Assembly: GCA_963601575.1 (NCBI GenBank)
Contig: CAVCFO010000016.1
Coordinates: forward strand, 1-32,766
DNA: 32,766 nucleotides
From: CAG-238 sp963601575
GTDB lineage: Bacteria; Bacillota; Clostridia; Peptostreptococcales; Anaerovoracaceae
Direction of reading: 5' to 3'
Positions within the stretch are counted from its first letter, which is position 1, and each line of letters starts with the position of its first letter. The notes beneath the pieces are model-generated. The model searched no databases and was not told the DNA's origin. It saw only the letters and a program-made list of their open reading frames with translations. Below, piece after piece: positions 30,328-32,766 of this stretch. The position numbers and the translations under genes are program-made.

Positions 30328-31548
30328 ATGAAAAAAGAAATTGATTTTGGCAAGAGACTTGCAATCGGCTGTCTCAGGCTTCCGATTGTGGACAACGGAA
30401 TGTCGGCGCTGGGAGTAGATGACTCACAGGTGGATGAGGAGGCGTTTCAGAAGATTGTAGACGTGGCAATGGCAAACGGTTACAACTATTTCGATACCTC
30501 GTGGTTCTATCATAACGGAAATTCCGAGAGGGCAATCGGCCACTGTGTTTCGCAGAAATATCCTCGCGACAGCTTCATCCTTTCCGACAAGATGCCGATA
30601 AAGTTCATGAAAAGCGGCGCGGAAATGGAGCCGATTTTCAAGGAGCAGCTGGAAAAAATGTGCGTGGACTACTTTGACTTCTATCTGATCCACGCCATCA
30701 GCTCCGAGACCTACGAAAAATGGACGAAAGAGGGCTTGTTTGAATTTCTCGTACAAAAGAGAAAAGAGGGCAAGTTCAGGGAGTTCGGGCTGTCGCTGCA
30801 CGAAACACCGGAATTTATGGACAGGATTTTGACCGAGCATCCTGAGGTGGATTTCGTTATGCTCCAAATCAATTATCTTGATTGGAACTCTCCTGCGATT
30901 CGCTCCAAAGAGCTCTACGAGGTGGCGCAAAAGCACAATAAGCCAATCGTCGTAATGGAACCTTGCAAGGGCGGCACCCTGGCAAATCCGCCGGAGGAAG
31001 CAGTCAAGCTGATGAAAGAATATAATCCGGAGGCTTCGATTGCATCCTGGGCTTATCGCTTCGTCGCATCGCTTCCGGGAGTAAGAGTAGTTTCTGTTGG
31101 AATGCCGAAGATGGAATTTTTGGAAGACAATATGAAGACCTTCGACAATTTCAAGCCTCTTAACGACGAAGAATACAAGATTTTGGACAAGGTTGTAGAG
31201 ATCATCAACTCGAAGACCGCAATTCCTTGCACGAACTGCAAATATTGTGCGGAGGCTTGCCCGCTGGATATTCCGTCGGGAGAATATTTCATGCTTTATA
31301 ACGATTTCTATCGCCAGAACAGCGGTGCGGCGGGGACATATTTCAACAATGTCAGCACCCAGGCGTCCCAGTATGGCTTTATGATCGAGAGAAAGACGCC
31401 GGCAAGCAAGTGTATCGGCTGCAAGAAGTGTGAAAAGGTTTGCCCGCAGCATCTTCCGATCGTGGAACTTCTTCGCGACAAGGTAGACGGCGAGCTTTGG
31501 GCGGCAAACCCTGATGCAAAACTTGCGGATATGACATCAGAACTGTAA
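30328..31548 (+). CDS. Aldo/keto reductase with C-terminal double 4Fe-4S domain
   Basis: A 406-residue fusion. Residues 1-285 form an aldo/keto reductase barrel with the tetrad Asp56, Tyr61, Lys88 and His122 (FDTSWFYHN, SDKMP, LIHAIS). Residues about 295-385 carry two ferredoxin motifs: Cys301/304/307/311 (CTNCKYCAEAC) and Cys362/365/368/372 (CIGCKKCEKVC), each a 4Fe-4S site. This fused form is common in anaerobes and implies electron exchange with ferredoxin-like carriers as well as, or instead of, NADPH. TAGGAGAG precedes the ATG, 48 bp after the SDR. It is the last gene of the MFS operon; the third CCTATAGG-hairpin repeat follows. Confidence 0.9.
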   Translation: MKKEIDFGKRLAIGCLRLPIVDNGMSALGVDDSQVDEEAFQKIVDVAMANGYNYFDTSWFYHNGNSERAIGHCVSQKYPRDSFILSDKMPIKFMKSGAEMEPIFKEQLEKMCVDYFDFYLIHAISSETYEKWTKEGLFEFLVQKRKEGKFREFGLSLHETPEFMDRILTEHPEVDFVMLQINYLDWNSPAIRSKELYEVAQKHNKPIVVMEPCKGGTLANPPEEAVKLMKEYNPEASIASWAYRFVASLPGVRVVSVGMPKMEFLEDNMKTFDNFKPLNDEEYKILDKVVEIINSKTAIPCTNCKYCAEACPLDIPSGEYFMLYNDFYRQNSGAAGTYFNNVSTQASQYGFMIERKTPASKCIGCKKCEKVCPQHLPIVELLRDKVDGELWAANPDAKLADMTSEL

Positions 31549-31563
31549 TCACAGAAAGATAGG

Positions 31564-31671
31564 CCTATAGGACAAGATGTGACCTATAGGACAAAACGCG
31601 GCCTATAGAATAAAAAGCGTTAATAAAAGCGCCTGAGATGGTTGAACTTTCAACGGTTTCGGGCGCTATAT
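31564..31671. repeat. CCTATAGG-hairpin interspersed repeat, third copy
   Basis: CCTATAGG at 31564, CCTATAGG at 31583 and CCTATAGA at 31602 are spaced exactly 19 bp, then AATAAAA leads into a 38-nt hairpin (31629-31666) and TATAT. The hairpin has the same length, loop (AACTTTC) and flanks as the copy at 23744-23781. Stem positions 5/34 and 7/32 change on both sides with pairing kept, and three others change to G-U. It may end the aldo/keto reductase transcript, but the conserved upstream part goes beyond a terminator. Confidence 0.8.
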
Positions 31672-31746
31672 TTTTATTACATCTCTATAAAGCATGAACA
31701 GGAGAGAAAGGCCTATGGAATCACTATCATGCCAACTCAAAACAGC

Positions 31747-31785
31747 AAAAAACCCTCGGAAATACTAAAATTCCAAGGGTTTTTC
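31747..31785 (-). terminator. Terminator of the former tRNA-Pro gene (works both ways)
   Basis: AACCCTCGGAA (31751-31761) pairs with TTCCAAGGGTT (31771-31781) with one mismatch. On the minus strand TTTTTTG follows the stem. It lies directly after the 3' end of the tRNA-Pro fragment, so it is that gene's original terminator. Confidence 0.75.
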
Positions 31786-31787
31786 TT

Positions 31788-31830
31788 TGGTCGGGATGAC
31801 TGGATTCGAACCAGCGGTCTTTGCGTCCCA
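31788..31830 (-). pseudogene. 3' half of tRNA-Pro(GGG), cut at the anticodon loop
   Basis: Read on the minus strand, the segment runs from T33 and anticodon GGG (31830-31827) through loop A-C, anticodon-stem strand GCAAA, T arm GCTGG-TTCGAAT-CCAGT region, acceptor strand CATCCCG, discriminator A and CCA (31790-31788). The expected 5' half (CGGGATG acceptor strand, D arm, TTTGC) is absent; phage coding sequence begins instead. The break within the anticodon loop is where tRNA-integrating elements often cross over. It cannot make a functional tRNA. Confidence 0.82.
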
Positions 31831-31965
31831 AAAGCAACGTGGCAGCCTATATTCGAACCGGATGCCGCTGCACTTTCGGGAGCAGGAGACGCGCTTCTAA
31901 AACTCCAGCAGGCCTTCCCTGATTATATTACAGACAAAAAACTCTACGACTTGACGGGAATTTAG
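31831..31965 (+). pseudogene. C-terminal remnant of a phage portal-like protein
   Basis: About 44 residues without a start codon, including WQPIFEPDAAALSGAGDALL and ending LYDLTGI. The text resembles the end of portal proteins of Firmicute phages, and its place directly before head genes supports this. The rest of the gene is missing, cut at the tRNA-Pro junction. The longer open frame running back to 31642 crosses the tRNA and terminator and is not a real gene. Confidence 0.55.
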
Positions 31966-31975
31966 GAGACACACC

Positions 31976-32404
31976 ATGCAAGATATCGCGCCACGCCTTC
32001 AGAAATCGGTTCTAACGGACTTTTATGAGCAGGTGGATAAAGACAATAGAATAAAGCAAATTTTAGAGGGCAACGACAAGAAGGCAACCTTTGAAGATAT
32101 CTACAGACTATCGGCGCGGCTTGGGAAAATTGCCGCAGAAAGCCTTGAGAAAAATCTGACCGACAAAACCTTGCCAGGAGGCGTCCTATACTGGAACATT
32201 GCCAGAAGCACAATTATCCAGCTCATGCAAGAGGTACAGAACATATCGATCGACATGGCGGAAGCTGTGCAAACGCGGGAAGACAAAAAGACAGGCATCG
32301 GAATAAAACCGGTCAGACCGGAATTCAACGAGGAACGCATCGAGGCTGTGATGAACAAGGTTGTGTTCTTATCAAGAATGCCGGAGGTGCCTGAAGTTGG
32401 ATAA
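31976..32404 (+). CDS. Phage minor head protein, N-terminal part
   Basis: A 142-residue protein with TAGGAGA before ATG 31976, overlapping the end of the portal remnant. It is helical and charged (LQKSVLTDFYEQVDKDNRIKQIL, YRLSARLGKIAAESLEKNL, NIARSTIIQLMQEVQNISIDMAEAVQ). This pattern recalls the first half of head proteins that follow the portal gene in clostridial prophages. In relatives as I remember them the protein continues into the cysteine-rich segment found in the next frame, so this may be one half of a split gene. It overlaps the next gene by 8 bp. Confidence 0.6.
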   Translation: MQDIAPRLQKSVLTDFYEQVDKDNRIKQILEGNDKKATFEDIYRLSARLGKIAAESLEKNLTDKTLPGGVLYWNIARSTIIQLMQEVQNISIDMAEAVQTREDKKTGIGIKPVRPEFNEERIEAVMNKVVFLSRMPEVPEVG

Positions 32405-32766
32405 AAAGATATATGAAATTTTGGAACGATCGCTTACAAACATCGCGCAAAACTACGTTGACGAATACATAGATAAAAATGCCGAGTTCCGAGCAAAAAC
32501 AGGGCTGAAAGAAAAAATAATAAGAAGCACTAGCGGCAAATGCTGCAAGTGGTGTGATAAACTCGCGGGCATATATAACTATCCTGCACCGAGAGAAGTC
32601 TACCAAAGACACGATAATTGCGACTGCACCGTAACCTATGTAAGCGAAAAAGGCGCTCAGGACGTGCATACGAAACAGCAACTCCGCAAAGAAGAAGTTA
32701 CAGAAAGAATCAAAAAAATAGAAGCAATCAAGAATGACGCTGAAGACGGTGAAACAATAAGAGAAT
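32397..32766 (+). CDS. Phage head protein, cysteine/histidine-rich part (runs off the window)
   Basis: An open frame of at least 123 residues without a stop to the window end. The start is TTG 32397, overlapping the previous stop by 8 bp, with GGAGGTG (32383-32389) at ideal distance, so it should be translated by coupling. It contains KCCKWCDKLAG and YQRHDNCDCTVTY, a CxxC-x(n)-H-x2-C-x-C zinc-binding pattern seen in minor head or structural proteins of clostridial phages. The C-terminal region is helical and charged. It could be a separate subunit or the second half of a gene split by frameshift. Confidence 0.6.
   Translation, partial: MDKKIYEILERSLTNIAQNYVDEYIDKNAEFRAKTGLKEKIIRSTSGKCCKWCDKLAGIYNYPAPREVYQRHDNCDCTVTYVSEKGAQDVHTKQQLRKEEVTERIKKIEAIKNDAEDGETIRE

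Noticed and set aside
30424..31452. 342-residue minus-strand frame opposite the aldo/keto reductase
   Set aside because: It is antisense to a gene with full catalytic and cluster motifs and shows no protein-family features.
31564..31609. CCTATAGG 19-bp series as a CRISPR or a replication origin iteron set
   Set aside because: Just three short units with no replication or cas genes nearby; better described as part of the interspersed repeat.
31642..31830. Upstream part of the open frame that ends in the portal remnant
   Set aside because: It runs through a hairpin repeat, a terminator and an antisense tRNA half, so the frame is open by chance.

Overview
The window reads as chromosomal DNA of a strictly anaerobic, low-to-mid GC Firmicute of the class Clostridia, probably gut-associated. 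This rests on pyruvate formate-lyase with its activase, hybrid cluster protein, a PerR-type regulator next to rubrerythrin and desulfoferrodoxin, a tryptophan T-box, DUF1836 and DUF4956 proteins, and strong AGGAGG ribosome binding sites. I cannot name the species from the sequence alone.

Layout. 1-1065 is a scar: a gene tail, an intact promoter/operator region, an AlbA_2 regulator cut after about 120 residues, and an internal piece of a short-chain dehydrogenase. 1066-6802 is an apparently intact accessory catabolic island: a divergent LysR regulator with a 19-bp palindrome, then cupin, SDR, acetoacetate-decarboxylase-like, CoA-acylating ALDH and a crotonase-fold protein resembling the C-C hydrolase 6-oxocamphor hydrolase, closed by a strong terminator. 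6816-10363 is a cell-surface module (Cthe_2159-type beta-helix protein, VTC-domain protein, DUF4956 membrane protein) arranged around a symmetric divergent operator typical of OmpR/PhoB response regulators. 10464-12388 carries a tocopherol-cyclase/CrtC-like protein and proC.

12498-20481 is a redox and oxygen-defence block: hcp, a small membrane protein, a ferredoxin:thioredoxin-reductase-like protein, a PHP hydrolase, perR-rbr-dfx with two Per boxes, and pflBA behind a Rex-like operator. 20531-23657 is a Trp T-box plus a trpXYZ-type transporter. 23665-27366 has an interspersed hairpin repeat, a DUF1836 regulator, an acyl-CoA synthetase behind a FapR-like palindrome, and a DapF-fold epimerase. 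27491-28027 holds a triplicated hairpin, tRNA-Ser(CGA) and terminators. 28179-31548 is a second catabolic-looking operon (MFS, SDR, ferredoxin-type aldo/keto reductase). From 31564 the window runs through a third copy of the hairpin repeat, the 3' half of a tRNA-Pro cut at its anticodon loop, and truncated then intact phage head genes that continue past the window.

The best candidate for an undescribed system is the 2-6.7 kb operon, which looks like an anaerobic route that oxidises, decarboxylates and hydrolytically cleaves a beta-dicarbonyl (possibly cyclic) compound to CoA esters. The best candidate for undescribed DNA structure is the CCTATAGG-plus-hairpin repeat family, whose two full copies show compensatory base changes. 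All family assignments come from reading motifs; no database search was run.
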